Of a stretch of DNA of 64,000 bases, positions 11,907 to 24,870 are shown piece after piece. Position numbers and translations under genes: made by a program. Below the pieces are notes generated by a model that was given only the letters and a program-made list of their open reading frames with translations, was not told where the DNA came from and ran no database searches. How positions within the stretch are numbered: position 1 is the stretch's first letter; each line of letters begins with the position of its first letter. This stretch comes from Hydra vulgaris (lineage: Eukaryota > Cnidaria > Hydrozoa > Anthoathecata > Hydridae), in contig NC_088920.1 of NCBI RefSeq assembly GCF_038396675.1, positions 26,817,501 to 26,881,500 of the forward strand, read 5' to 3'.

Positions 11907-12634
11907 GTCTGTAAAATTTTATAGTATGGAATATAAAGTAAAAATATTTTTAAAAAATATCTAACTTATTTTTTAATAAGTTTGTTTGAAATTAAGTTGA
12001 ACATTTAAAAGTTAATTCAGATTTTACATAATAGTAAGTTTCTGTAACAGACCCTTAGTGACAGATGCACATTTAATATAACCAAATAAGAAAAATTTGA
12101 AAATTACCATCTAAGAGTAACTATTATTAACATAAAAAATAAAATTTAGTAATATAAAAGATAAAATTTAGTAATATGAAAAATAAAACTTAGTAATATA
12201 AAAGAGAAATATACATTATAGTTAAACATAAAAACTTGTTTTGTAATGTTATCAGTAAAAGTTATTCTTATTTTAGTTGTGTTGAATTTCCTTTCCTAAA
12301 CTGTTGACTAATGACCAATATAGTAAGTTTCAAATTATGAAAATTTACTAAATTAAAACCACATTTTAACTATTGGCAAACTAAAACAAAATCATACTCC
12401 AACAGTTTGCAAACTAAAATTAAATTTGAGTATTGAAGCCGTTCATTTGTTTAAAAACTCAACAGTAAAGTTATTTCTTTTATTAAGGTTGCAAGTTTTA
12501 TTTTGATCAGCATTTAAGGTTCGACTTCAGCAGATATTTAAGCCCTTGTTTTTTAATTTACAATAAATCTTAGATTAAATAAAACTAAAATTGGATGTTA
12601 AAATTATAAAATTAACAAAATCAGATTTTGTTAA

Positions 12635-12836
12635 TTGCATTAATTCAAAATATGAGAGTACATGATAGGGATGATTTTGACGATACTGAACACGAGTTCA
12701 GTATCATCAAAATCATTAACTATCATTGAATCATATTCTCTAATAATGCATTGACTATTAAATATGAGCAGCCATTAGGAAAAATCTCCCTCCTCATACT
12801 CCCCAACATGTACTCTCATATTTTAAATTAATGCAA
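12635..12836. mobile_element. 202-bp MITE in ABCC intron
   Basis: Terminal inverted repeats of 30 bp with one mismatch: TTGCATTAATTCAAAATATG at 12635, and the reverse complement of the right end ending at 12836. A second, internal hairpin lies at about 12671-12716 (GATGATTTTGAC... with TCATCAAAATCAT). There is no coding capacity. The rest of the intron 11907-13936 is AT-rich with nothing identified. Confidence 0.75.
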
Positions 12837-13936
12837 ACTGTTTGAAAACTAAATAAATCAAAAAAGGAAGAAATTAAAAAAGAAAAAAGAAAAAGAAATC
12901 AAAACTAATCGTGTTTATATTGTTTGTGAGAAAGTGAGGGCATATCAAAATAATAATGCATAATACATATCAAAATAATAATGCAAAAAATAATAATACA
13001 TAAATATTTTAGCATTATTTATTTCAATTTAACACTAATCAATATTAAACTAAAATGCTACCTTTCTATAAATTTTTACATGATTATGTATACCATATAA
13101 TATTTCCCCAGAGAGATATTAAAAGTATTCTTAAACCTTTTAACTATTTATTTACAAAACTGGCCTCATAGGTAATCTCTAAGGTCAATATATGATGCTT
13201 AAAGACGTTTATATTACAATATTATTATTTACATTTAAGATTATTCACAATAATAGCCTCGCGAACATATATTACTATTAAATTTACTTCTAAATAAACT
13301 TCTAAATAAAAAATAGTTATAATAATATAAATAGTTATAAATGCAATTTTTTCAATTTTTAAAATTTGTGATGAAAATTATACAACTTTAGAAATTCATA
13401 ATTTCAAAAAATATAAAAGTTTAATATTTACTTTTAAAATTAAAAACTTAAGATATACCATTACAATTATCTTTCAGTATGTAAAAGTACAATGTCTTTA
13501 AATATGATTATTTTAAAGTTTCTAATTTTTCAAGTACAATGTCTTACTTTCTCATGTGCTTTATTCTCCAATTAAAATAAAAAAAGTATTTCTAAAAACC
13601 GAGACTTGGTTTTTAACAAGTGTTTCTAAAAGGAGCATGTTAAGTACACATAATCAAAAAATTAAAATCATTGCAATATTTTAAACTTAAACTGATGCTA
13701 ATGTTTACTATGTTTTTTGTTTTTTTGTCACAAAAATAATTTTATTAAAAATATGAAGACAAAAAAAATGAAAAGAAAAGGTTACTTAAGTAACTGTTAA
13801 GGCTGATGCCTTAATAAAAGTAAGTTCAGATAAATTAAAAACTTATTATTAAATTTTACATAAAAAACTAGTTATTCTTAATTATACTCTTTGTTGTCAT
13901 TATCAACCTTATGATAACCTTATATCATTACCTTAC

Positions 13937-16900
13937 ATGATAACCTTAGCAGATGCTAACTTAGTAATTGATTGTATGTATGGTTTCCATAAGAGGTCAG
14001 TAGTGAATGAGAATCCGGGAAGACATAAAAAGAAGACTTTTTTTGAGAGAGAAGCGATTCATCAATATAGAAATGTCAGCAGTATTGCGATAGTTGTTTG
14101 CAGTAAACAACTGAGTTTTTTTGGATTTAAAATTTAAAATCCAATGCCCCAATCTGTTACAGAAGTAAGATCAGATTCAAGAACGGATGCCTGTACTAAG
14201 CAATCAATTAGAGAAGACTTTTTGTCAAGACAAGAGTATTAAGTTGAGTCATCAGCAAATAGATCCACGTTAAATGTGAGGTTGTCAGAAATACCATTGA
14301 TGTAGACAAGAAACTTGAAGTCCCCTTGAAGTTACTTGAAATAAAGAAGAGCGTGAGCCTTCTTTATTTCCAGTAAGAATGAACTTAATAAAGCGGTTAG
14401 AAAGAAAAGATTTGATAATTTTAAAAACTTTCCCAGATAAATCATATGAAGCTAACTTATGAAGAGCACCAGTATCCAAAACTTTATCGAGAGCTTTAGA
14501 TATATCAAGAGCAATAGCCCTAGCCTTGCTGCCTTCATCTAATACACAAAAAAATCTTTCAGTCATAGCTGTTATTAAATCAGCCATAGAGCAAGAAGAT
14601 TTAATACTGACTATCTGACAATAAATTGTTTGAATTAAGATGGGATGTTAGAAATTTTTTGATTAAAGCCTCAAAGACATTGCTAATAACATATAGAAGT
14701 CTGATCAGATGATAGTAGGAATGATCAGAATGTTCTCCAGTACTTATAAAAATTGGAACCACAGATGCCATTTTCGAGCCGGCAGGAAAACAAGATTCAG
14801 TCAAACAGATATTAAATAGTTTTGAGAAAATTAAATTTCTGGAGAACACTTTAGTAAGACTATGAAAGGAATGTTTTCTAGACCACAAGAAGCCAACAAG
14901 ACTAACAACAAGAAGCCATAGAAGAGTTTAATTGAAATAAGACTTTAGCAACAGAAGCTGGAGTGATTTGAATGTCTAAACCTGTTTAATTGGAATGGCA
15001 GAAAAGAGTATGGCTATAAGATTCAAGAGTCAAAGTAAAAAATATTTTCTTTGCAAATAGCTCTGCTTTATCTTTAGTAGAGGTAATAAGTCCCATGAAT
15101 GAAAAAGATGAAAAAAGTATTACAGTTAGATATGGCAACTGCATAAAAAGGTAAAACCATGGATTAGAATGGGGCTTGACTTGGAACTAATGAGAAGAAA
15201 TAATAGTTTCTAATCCTGTCTTGATCCAAGAGATTATGTAGGAGGCTCATTTATCAGCAGAGGTATACAGAGGGTGGACAATTCGAGTCAGTTTTCCTCG
15301 GGCATCAGGTTTATGGGGTATCATAAGATGACAAAAAGAACTTATCAGAATGCCAAATACAAAATTTAAATCATCCAATAAAGAATTGAAAATTGTTTAC
15401 TTTGTTATCTTCATCCATATCCATGTAATATTCATACATTTCAGGATAATCTACATTGCTATTGCAGAGAAACAGCAATGTAGATTATTTTCTTTCATCT
15501 TTTCTACACCTGATATCAATTTGGGTTTAACAAACATTCTTGAATCTAAAGTTAAAGATTTCGTACTTTTGTATCCAAATAATCTTAGTGAAGAATAGTT
15601 TACTGATGAGTTCTGCCACTTTTTGTCTGTTTGACGCCATTTACTGATAAATGATCAGCCCTTAGATCATCGGAATATCATTTATGCAAAGTGATCTGAA
15701 GAAAATTTCCCCTGTCTTTGTATCTTTTTTACTTTGCTAGTATCTGTGGCTGAACGAGAGAGATCATTTAGCAAGTTGTCTTGTCAAGAACTCTCTAAGA
15801 GCTACCAAGGAACAGGATTGTCTTAACGACTGTTTTATCCTTTTAATCGAAACAGATCTTGCAAAGAAAATTAATTACAATGTTGTAACTACAACTTTGC
15901 TGCTAGAAAAGCTCGTAAAATCGTAGTATAATTTCAGAAAAACTTGATACCAAATCCAAAAATGTTTTTTTTCTTTGTTGTGTTTAATTGTTTGATTTAC
16001 GAGCTGTCTTAAATACAGAGTTTTTAAAATATTTTGTGAATACTAAAAATAACAGCTTTATTTTTGTTATTATTTTTGTTTTGGTCGTGGGTAAAGGGGA
16101 GCATCCATTAGTTTTTTTTATAGTATACCCCAGGCATTATGAAGTTTCTGTACGCCTCTGTTTACAAGTGGAGAGTGACAAGTTATCAGTCCAAGCACTA
16201 TCACAAAGAAAAATCACAGAAGGAATCCCAGTCAGTTTAAGGGTAGTATTGCAATGATAGGGCAAGTCCGAAGAAGAAGCATTAGATGAAAGTTTTATAG
16301 AGATCAGAATTCGTGGTCAAAACCACCTAAAGGAGAAAAAAAACTGAAAACAACTAGGGTTAGAGACAAGACACAAATCAAGGAGTGAAGGTAAGTGATT
16401 AGGGTTATCTGGAAAATAAGTCACAAAGTTAACTACCTGAGTAAGAGATTGAAAAATGCAGATTTTATGGGTTTTAGTACCAGCAGGGTCAGTGGTGTTA
16501 GAGCCATACCATTCAGTAAAATGAGCAATAATATCTCCAATAATAACAATATTGCCAGAGGGTAAAGAGAAAAGGCATTTTTAATTTGATCAGAAATTCC
16601 ATTTAAAAGCGTGCAGTCTTGAAAAGAAGAGGAACAATAAAGAACAATAGGAAAAGTGGTACAATGGAGATGTGCTAACCAGAAGCACATAAAAGAATGA
16701 TCAAAGGATTCAAAATTGATTTTGCTACAAACAGATGAACTGATGCATATGTATACCCAAGTCAAAAATGAGACTATTGGAAACTTTGCGAATAAAAGGA
16801 TAGTACCCATTAACACTGAGAATTGAAGAAGGAAAGGTGGAATTTAAATTAGTCTCACAATGAGCAAGCAAGTTTGTTGAACTTTGTACAAGGTAAGATT

Positions 16901-16976
16901 CAACTGATGGAAGTTTGCTTTGCAGACCATGAATATTTGTGAAAGGGTTTAAATTTTTTTGGGTTACTTTTAGCAT
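13937..16976 (-). mobile_element. CR1/L2-like LINE relic, endonuclease to RT, split by a hAT fragment
   Basis: Minus strand. The endonuclease domain starts at 16976, with HGLQSKLPSVESYLVQSSTN, LLAHCETNLN and GYYPFIRK. It continues through 16433 in two frames (SFDHSFMCFWLAHLHCTTFP; SFQDCTLLNGISDQI). Reverse transcriptase blocks are at 14888-14601 (NICLTESCFPAGSKMASVVP; LLSDSQY) and 14587-14285 (ARAIALDISKALDKV; LHKLASYDLSGKVFKIIKSF). The 13937-14280 part resembles 8100-8200 of the other LINE fragment. About 15345-16110 does not belong to the LINE and includes a + strand hAT relic, so the LINE was interrupted. Frameshifts and stops make it inactive. Confidence 0.8.
15345..15960 (+). pseudogene. 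hAT-superfamily transposase C-terminal fragment
   Basis: An open segment 15350-15598 (INLGLTNILESKVKDFVLLY, then PNNLSEE) leads, after a stop, into a hAT dimerisation-like segment near 15725-15800. That segment reads FTLLVSVAERERSFSKLS, matching the conserved S-V-A-x-x-E-R-S-F-S-K-L of hAT/ZMYM1-type transposases. A short remnant ending ARKARKIV follows near 15920. Only the C-terminus is present, in opposite orientation to the surrounding LINE. A small hairpin (TAATCTACATTGCT / AGCAATGTAGATTA) lies at 15444-15490. Confidence 0.7.
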
Positions 16977-17920
16977 AATTTTAATTAAAGAGAACTTGAC
17001 TCATTTATAGATAGAGCACAGCATCACAAAATCAAATTTACACAAAAATAACTAACACAAAGTTGTAATTTAGGGCTTCTTATGTGGCCTCAACAATGCT
17101 CACTAAAAGCATTAGCAAGAACACCATCCATCAGCAACATGGCACTGTTTAAACTTTGATATGCTGATGGAATCAGTCACTCTAAGAGCTACCAGAGAGT
17201 TTAGAAAACCATACTTCCAGCCGGCCTCAGAACTATTAAATTGAGTTTACAAATAGATTAAGTGCAAGCTGACATAATTTTTAACTTGCATAAATGTAAA
17301 CCAGCAAAAGCGCTAAGTTAAATATACTGTTACATATGCTGGATAGTTACACACCTGCATAAGTGAAAAATTTTAAAAACACTGGCATAAGTTGAAAAAC
17401 CTTAGGTGCAAATTTAAATAAATGCACCTAAAGAATTTGTAAGCATATAAGTACAAATCTACTTAAGTGAAAGAAAACTTATTCATCTACTTTTTGTTTT
17501 TTTTAGTTGTTTTATTCACATAGTTTTTTTCTTTGAATATTTTGAATCCTCTACTTTATGTTTTCCTGACTTTAAATATTTTTATCTTGAATTTTCGTTT
17601 TCATGTTTTTCTGACTTATATAATTAAAAATATTTGAAGTCTTTTGTCAATAGCTTTCTTAGTTTTTAACTCTTTTCTTTGCCCTCTTTTCACTTCCAGA
17701 TTGCTTTCTCTTCACTACTAGGTTACCCTCTTTTCACTACCAAGTTACTGTACAATATAATTTTTTTTTTAATCAGAGTTTTTATCTGGAATTTTTTTTT
17801 AGTTTTATGTATAAGTCAGTTTAACAAGTTGATTAAAATATGAAGAAAGTTATGTACACTAATGATGGCTGCAATTTATACCCAAACTTCTTTCGTTTTT
17901 ATTGTTCATTTTAATATTAG

Positions 17921-18100
<180 letters not shown>

Positions 18101-19000
18101 TAGTTTTTAAACTTTTTATAAACTGCTTTAGTTCAAAGTTAATTGACTTTATACAATATATTTTTAATGAAAATTAGTTAATACTTTTTTTGTAGTTGAT
18201 TAATCTCAAATTGGTCGTTACATAAATTATGCATTAATTTTAATGCTTAATAAATGTTTTGAAAAGCAAATAAATTAACAATCCAAAATTTTAAGCTAAT
18301 AAGCTAACAAATAAACAGCTAAAAAGGTTTAAAAATATACCATTAGAACCAAACTTTTTTATTTGAAAAAAAAATTACTTTAAAAAAAGGTAACATGAAT
18401 GTCAACTAGGAAAGTTGCATTCAAATGGGGTATTCTAAAAACAATATTGATAAAACAAAAAAAAAAGAAAAATAGTGATAGTCTTTTATACAATATAAAA
18501 TTTAGCACAAATATTTAAAGTTAAGTTCTGTTTGCATATATTTATATACGTATATTTCTAAAATTTAGTTTTTCATTACTTATTTCTTGCTTTAAATGTG
18601 TGCCAAGTTTATAAATATACATTTTTTATCTATTCAACATTTTTGCACAAATAGGCATTATTTTATATTAAGATTCAAGATATGTATATTTTTTCTCGAG
18701 AAATAAAAAGTTTTATATTTCTCAAGAAATAAAAATCATCGGGAAAAATTATCGTTTGGTTAAACGCTAGATTATCTTTTCTTGTAGTTATTAATAATAG
18801 TGATTGTCTTACACGATACCACAGCTTACATAATATTGTCTTATATATTATGGTCTGATTGTTAGCTTACATTTTATGGTCTTACATAAAATAGGTATAT
18901 AGAAAAATTAGAAAAAACAAAAATGATTTTAATTATTTTCTTTTGTTATTTTTTTACTTTTTTATAGTCAGTAATATATTTTTCATCTTTTGTCATTTAG

Positions 19001-19167
19001 AACCCAGTTCTTTTTTCTGGAACAATACGTTTTAACATTGATCCAATTGATCAACATGATGATGATGATATCTGGAGGGTTTTGGAAATTTCAAATTTAA
19101 AGCCATTTGTTTCAAACTTAGAGCATGGCATTATGCATGAAATTCTTGACGGGGGTGAAAACCTGAG
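19001..19167 (+). CDS. ABCC transporter exon
   Basis: Begins in phase 0 after TTGTCATTTAG and ends in phase 2 before GTAATG. It encodes NPVLFSGTIRFNIDP, a four-residue Asp run, and FVSNLEHGIMHEILDGGENL up to the start of the ABC signature, whose serine codon is split by the intron. Confidence 0.95.
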
Positions 19168-19311
19168 GTAATGTCTTTGTATTTTTTTATGTATTTGTAT
19201 TGCATAAAAAAAATATGTTAGTGATATAAGTAGTAGGAAATGCAAATCTTGATATATATTTATCATAATCATTTATATTTTTATATAATTTAAGTTATAT
19301 ATATCAAATAA

Positions 19312-19536
<225 letters not shown>

Positions 19537-19592
19537 TAAATACTATAACTAATAATAATAATTTTTTTGATATGAATATTAATTATTTTTAG

Positions 19593-19707
19593 AATTATTG
19601 TTCTTAATCATGGTAGAATTATAGAATTCAATTCTCCCAAAGTTTTATTTCATCAGCAAGGTGAATTTTACAAAATGGTAAAAGAAGCTGGTTTGAGCAT
19701 TAAATAA
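19593..19707 (+). CDS. ABCC transporter terminal exon
   Basis: Completes the split codon and encodes KIIVLNHGRIIEFNSPK, GEFYKMVKEAGLSIK and the stop TAA at 19705-19707. The preceding intron is only 72 bp. A candidate poly(A) signal AATAAA lies at 20095-20100; 19708-20506 is otherwise AT-rich and featureless. Confidence 0.93.
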
Positions 19708-20504
19708 TGTAATACCAGTAAATGGTATTCAAAATTGAAATAATTCCGGAAAAACATTTAAAATAACTGTTCTCGTTATTGCCATGCACTCTAAAAATTA
19801 GAGTCTTTAAAGAAACTTATGAATACTTATTGCAATGTTTAGTTGGCTAACAGTTTTAGCTTTTACTATTAAAAACTAGTGTTTAATTTTAAATTTTATA
19901 CTTTTTTTTTTTTTTTTATTATTTATTTTGTTTATAACATGCGACAATTTTTATTATAAAATTGTAGAAAGTTTTAGTGATTATTATTTTATATATTTAT
20001 AAATTTTTTAAATTATGATTTTTTAACAACTATTAGTAACATTTGTAAAAAAATTTTATTGAAAAAAAGTTTTTTGAAAATGTTGCAAAACTGTAATAAA
20101 AAGTTTTTTGAAAATATTGCTGGAAAACTTTTTTACAAGGACGATGCTTTATTACCTGTTGTTATTGATCTTAACTACGTAATACATTTAATTGTAAGAT
20201 AAGCTTAACTACATAATACATTTAATTGTAAAGTAATCGCAACTACATAATGCATTTAATTGTTTATTCTTTGTTCAAATTATGAGGTTCGTTTTTGTTT
20301 AGAATTTAATAAGAATGCCAAATCTGACAAGTTTAAAGAAATTTGAAATTAGCTTGCTGGGTAAATTTTTTTTTTTAAAAAAAAAAGATAAAGTGAAAAA
20401 AGGAATTGAGGAATAGTATACTAAGATTATTATTAACCATCAAAGAAAGAATTTTTTTATGTTACAATATAGGTATTTTTTTCTATGCTTTATATAAGGT
20501 TACT

Positions 20505-20506
<2 letters not shown>

Positions 20507-20586
<80 letters not shown>
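20507..20586. repeat. (TA)n microsatellite
   Basis: About 80 bp of pure TA. 20587-21750 carries no recognised gene. A G11 run at about 21434 and a C/T-rich tract at 21481-21525 are the only notable features. Confidence 0.95.
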
Positions 20587-20589
<3 letters not shown>

Positions 20590-21764
20590 TGTGTGCCACA
20601 AAATTTGAAATCAATTTTTGAAAGCTTTTTTCTCAACCAATTTTGCTCAAATTTTGCACACTTAATCATTTTTGATGACAATACAAGGAAATGTAAAAAT
20701 TTGATCAAAAAAAGTTAATTAAGTTAACAAAAATTTAATTTGTATTTCCCCATACATTTTATTTATTTGATATGAATTGCGTATTACGTCACAAAAATCA
20801 TTGATTTGCAAATTATTTGCAGTTTCGAAGACATTAAAGCGCAGCGATTCAAAACCTATTGTTTTTTAAGTCTTAAGTTATTAAGTTAAAATTTAGTTAA
20901 AAACAAAAATTTAGTTAAAAACAAAAATTTAGTAAAAAACAGTAATTTTTAAATTTAAAAAAAAAAAAAAACAGTAATTTTTCCTTCTACAAAAGATAAC
21001 AAAAAAAGAATTTCTAGGCCCAATAGAATTCTGCTTGCATAAAGCATGGATTTGAAAAAAGAATTTTTTTTTGATTTACTAGTTTTTTTTTTAATTTCGG
21101 TTTATAAATCCGAACTTATATTTTTTACAAAACACGCTTAAAACTATTTATTTCTAGCGTGGCTTGCGGTCAAATGCACATTTTCTAACAGCTGTTCTAT
21201 TATAATTTTAATAAGATTTAATATGTTGATATAAGTTTTAAACTTTAATGATGAATAAAAAAACTTATTTTCGACATATCGAGATTTACTAATCGGCGAT
21301 TTTTAAAGCCTGTTTTTATCAGTGATTAAAATAACTATATTCTGATTTTTAAGGCCAGTTTTCACTGATTTTTTTTTTTTTTTTAGTTATGAGATATAAA
21401 GTTTTTGCTGACAACAAGTAAAAGTCAATAAACGGGGGGGGGGGGCGGTCATAATAAGCTTGGGATGGTTTTCCAAAAATTAATAAACGTCCCTTCCCCC
21501 CTCCCCTCCTTTCCTCCTCCACCTACTATTTTTTATTGAACACTCGAGATTACATAGCTAAAAGTTTTTTACACACTTTCATTTTTAATTAAATCACCTA
21601 TATTTACTTAGTACTATTTATATTCTGGTATTAAAAATTGAAAATGAAATCACAAAATAAATTGCATAGTAAGAAATATGTAGATAAAAAATGTACTTAG
21701 TGCATTTAATATTGAAAACAGTTTCTATAATGCTATCGCTTATAACAATATTAAGTCTCATAGT

Positions 21765-22310
21765 ATAAATATCTAGGTCATCTGCATATCTCAAACGGTA
21801 TGCAGAATGACAAAGATATCTTAAAACAAGTATACTCTATCTATGCTAAAGCTAACCTTATCCGTAGAAAGTTCAGCAAAACAAAAATACAAACAAAGAT
21901 CGTGTTATTTAATGCCTTTTGTAGATTAATTTATGGATGTCAGTTATGGTACCTCCAGTGAAAAGAATTATTCCATCGTCTATGTTTTTTTTTTTTGTTT
22001 CTTTTTTAAACATCTTCGCTTTCAACAAGGCTGCAAGCAGCCACTAATTAAAGTTGGAAGTTACTGAAAGAGAAAAGATAAAGATTGTAGAGCAAGATAA
22101 TGATTGACGGAAGACTATGTGGTGCATATGATAATGCACTTCGCTTGATATTAAATAAACCACCATGGAAAAGTGCTGGTGAATTATTTGTGAAGCATGT
22201 TACTCATTCATTTAATATTGTTATTCGTAAGCAACAAGATTCATCATTGCAACTGGTACATAATAGTAAAAACCTCATCATAAAAACTTTAGTTAACTCA
22301 GATTCTTGAA
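21765..22310 (+). mobile_element. second LINE type, RT C-terminal relic
   Basis: The + strand encodes YLGHLHISN-like sequence (one codon out of register), then VYSIYAKANLIRRKFSKTKI, LFNAFCRLIYGCQLWYLQ, and, after an inserted segment, LCGAYDNALRLILNKPPW and HNSKNLIIKTLVNSDS ending at 22309. This resembles the C-terminal region downstream of RT in a non-LTR element distinct from the CR1/L2-like copies at 7.6-8.8 and 14-17 kb. It is interrupted by the 130-bp LINE tail 21986-22115; removing that insertion restores the reading HRLCGAYDNALR. Confidence 0.65.
21986..22115 (-). mobile_element. strongly 5'-truncated CR1/L2-like LINE tail with poly(A)
   Basis: 22010-22110 repeats, in the same orientation, the 3' end seen at 7561-7660 (CAACAAGGCTGCAAGC; AGAGCAAGATAATGATTGAC). 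On its left a T-rich run (21986-22008) corresponds to a poly(A) tail on the minus strand. CTATGT flanks both sides (21980-21985 and 22116-22121), a plausible target duplication. The insert lies within the + strand LINE relic. Confidence 0.75.
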
Positions 22311-23365
22311 TTCTCCATTAATGTCTAAATAGAGAGCTGAGTTATATTTATAACATTTCAATTTTTTTTCTCTTCAGGTTTTGTTCATATTCAAGTGCGT
22401 TTTTTTAATCAACTGTATTTTTACCCATTGTATATTTATTATCTTGTGCCTTAAGCCTGACAATAAATTTGATTTTGATTGTTTGATATTTGTGGTTTAA
22501 AGAAGTTTGGAAAATGCTTAGTAGTATATGATTTTAAAAATTAAACATAAAAAGTAGGGGAAAAGGGCCTATGATGACATATATAACTTTGAAATTTCAT
22601 TATTAAGTATCCTGAAGACCAATGATAAAAGTTTTGATATGGATACATTCCTTATTACATGTAGAACAATAATAACCCACGGAGTTTTCATCAGTTTTGT
22701 TTTTTTTATAAGTTATATATAATAGGCAACCGCTGCTCTTGTGATGGCATAGGGGAGGATGGGGCTGGTTAAGATCAAAGGCAACATAATGATTTCATTA
22801 AACCTTAGAGTCTTCCCTCAGAAAAGCCAGAAATGACTCGGAACCATCCTTTACAAACAGCAGCATTGTAAAGTTTCGCGCATGCGCATACGATATATTG
22901 CGTTTTTATTTATTTTTTGGTCCAAAAAAAAAACTTTTTGAGCATCTTTTTCTTTTTACTTTACTTAAAAAGTTTTTCTTAAAAAGAAAAAAGGTTTTTC
23001 CAACTCATTAATATTGCAACACACCCAACTCTTCAGTAGCCATCATGGGAAGAAGTCATCATTTTCATTAAAAACAAGTTGTATCTGCCTTGTTCAAAAA
23101 ATAAAACTTAAGTAAGTATTCCATTAAATGTACAAAACTTGGATATAAAATGCATGAAAATTCCCTTTCTGCACAGTTAATAATAAAATCACAATCTTAA
23201 ATATATGAAGGGATAAAAACTACAACAACACATCCCAAAATCGATTTTTGTTGATTATAAAAACAATATTTGTGTACAAGGGACGTATTCTTATTAAAAC
23301 TAATGTAAAGTCAGTATAGTCATGTAGGTCTAATCACTTTTTTACCAAAACCAATTTTTGTGAAC

Positions 23366-23905
23366 ATACCCAGTGAAAAAGCGCACATGGGATACGCGGG
23401 GATTTTTCCATATGTAACCCATGTGGGGATTATTATTTTGTCCCATGTGGGTTTCATATGGTAAATCCCATATGGAATACGCGTGGGTTTTTACCATGTG
23501 TAACCCATATGGGGATTATTATTTTGTCCCATGTGGGTTTTATATGGTAAATCCCACATGGGTTTTATGTGGCAAATCCTACATGGGATATAGGTGGAAA
23601 ATACTACATGTTATAGATCTTAAATGCCACATATTTTAACCCAAATGGTATAAAAGTAGTCAATACTAGACAAATGAAAGTCCGAATGCTTCTATGATAA
23701 TTTTTAAAATTGTTTTCATTTAAAAATTACTTAAATAGTAATTTAAAATTAATCATCGAAGTTTTCAGAGAGGCTTAACTTAATCTGGAATTTGCTACTT
23801 TATCCCATTTGGTATTCAAAATGTGTAGCATTTTTGATCTTTTACATGTGATGTTTTCCACCTATAACCTATGTGGGATTTACCTTATGGGGATTTAAAC
23901 TATTA
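23366..23905. repeat. short CCCATGTGGG-like palindromic repeats
   Basis: From CATACCCAGTGAAAAA (about 23366) to 23640, the near-palindromes CCCATGTGGG, CCCATATGGA and CCACATGGG recur every 20-30 bp, joined by GATT(A)n- and TTTACC-like spacers. A fragment in the opposite orientation (about 23845-23905) pairs with 23570-23640 around a 200-bp loop. A related block lies inverted at 31199-31430. Many units contain a CANNTG hexamer (CATGTG, CACATG, CATATG). The function is unknown. Confidence 0.8.
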
Positions 23906-24135
23906 TGACGAAATTTTATAAAATTAAAAAACGTGTTGCAAAATGAATTTATTTTAAAATAAATGCTAATAATCAATACATCCAAAATGAATATTAAAAA
24001 TATTATTTTTTCTTTTGCGATTTACACGCCGTTTTTTGTCGATTGAATTAATTATATCGCTTCGGCTTGCATAATACCAAGGTTTTTAGTATCTTCTAAC
24101 TTTCTTCAAACATTTTCTAAAAAAAATAAATACAA

Positions 24136-24416
<281 letters not shown>

Positions 24417-24462
24417 AATTTTAATAAGGAACCTTATTAGTCGAGCAATTTTAATTATTAGC

Positions 24463-24666
24463 CATGTCGAAGTCATTAATGACTACAATATTTCACAAAT
24501 AATTATTTCCTAATTTATTACTTACAATGACATGTCGAAGTCATTAATGACTACAATATTTCACAAATAATTATTTCCTAATTTATTACTTACAATGACA
24601 TGTCGAAGTCATTAATGACTACAATATTTCACAAATAATTATTTCCTAATTTATTACTTACAATGA
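24463..24666. repeat. three tandem copies of a 68-bp unit
   Basis: CATGTCGAAGTCATTAATGA begins at 24463, 24531 and 24599. The three 68-bp units are essentially identical, so the duplication is recent. There is no spacer structure that would suggest a CRISPR. Confidence 0.95.
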
Positions 24667-24870
24667 CAAACGTATTATGGGTAATTGAACACATATTATG
24701 CGTAATGAGCTTGAACCCATGAGGAGAACCCTGAAAAAAAGTGATCAATTAGGATAAGTAGTTAAACAAAAAAACAAAAACAAAAATGTAAAAACCTACT
24801 TTTTCAATGATGTAGACGTTGGGTGCAATAGCCACTGGATGCAAAAGTATCTTTACTTTTTCGTCACACA

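Noticed and set aside
23421-23639. 72-codon frame with repeated MWG-like residues (and 31199-31447 on minus)
   Set aside because: Translations of the CCCATGTGGG-type repeat blocks; no evidence of coding.
24463-24666. CRISPR-like array
   Set aside because: Direct tandem duplications without variable spacers in an animal genome.
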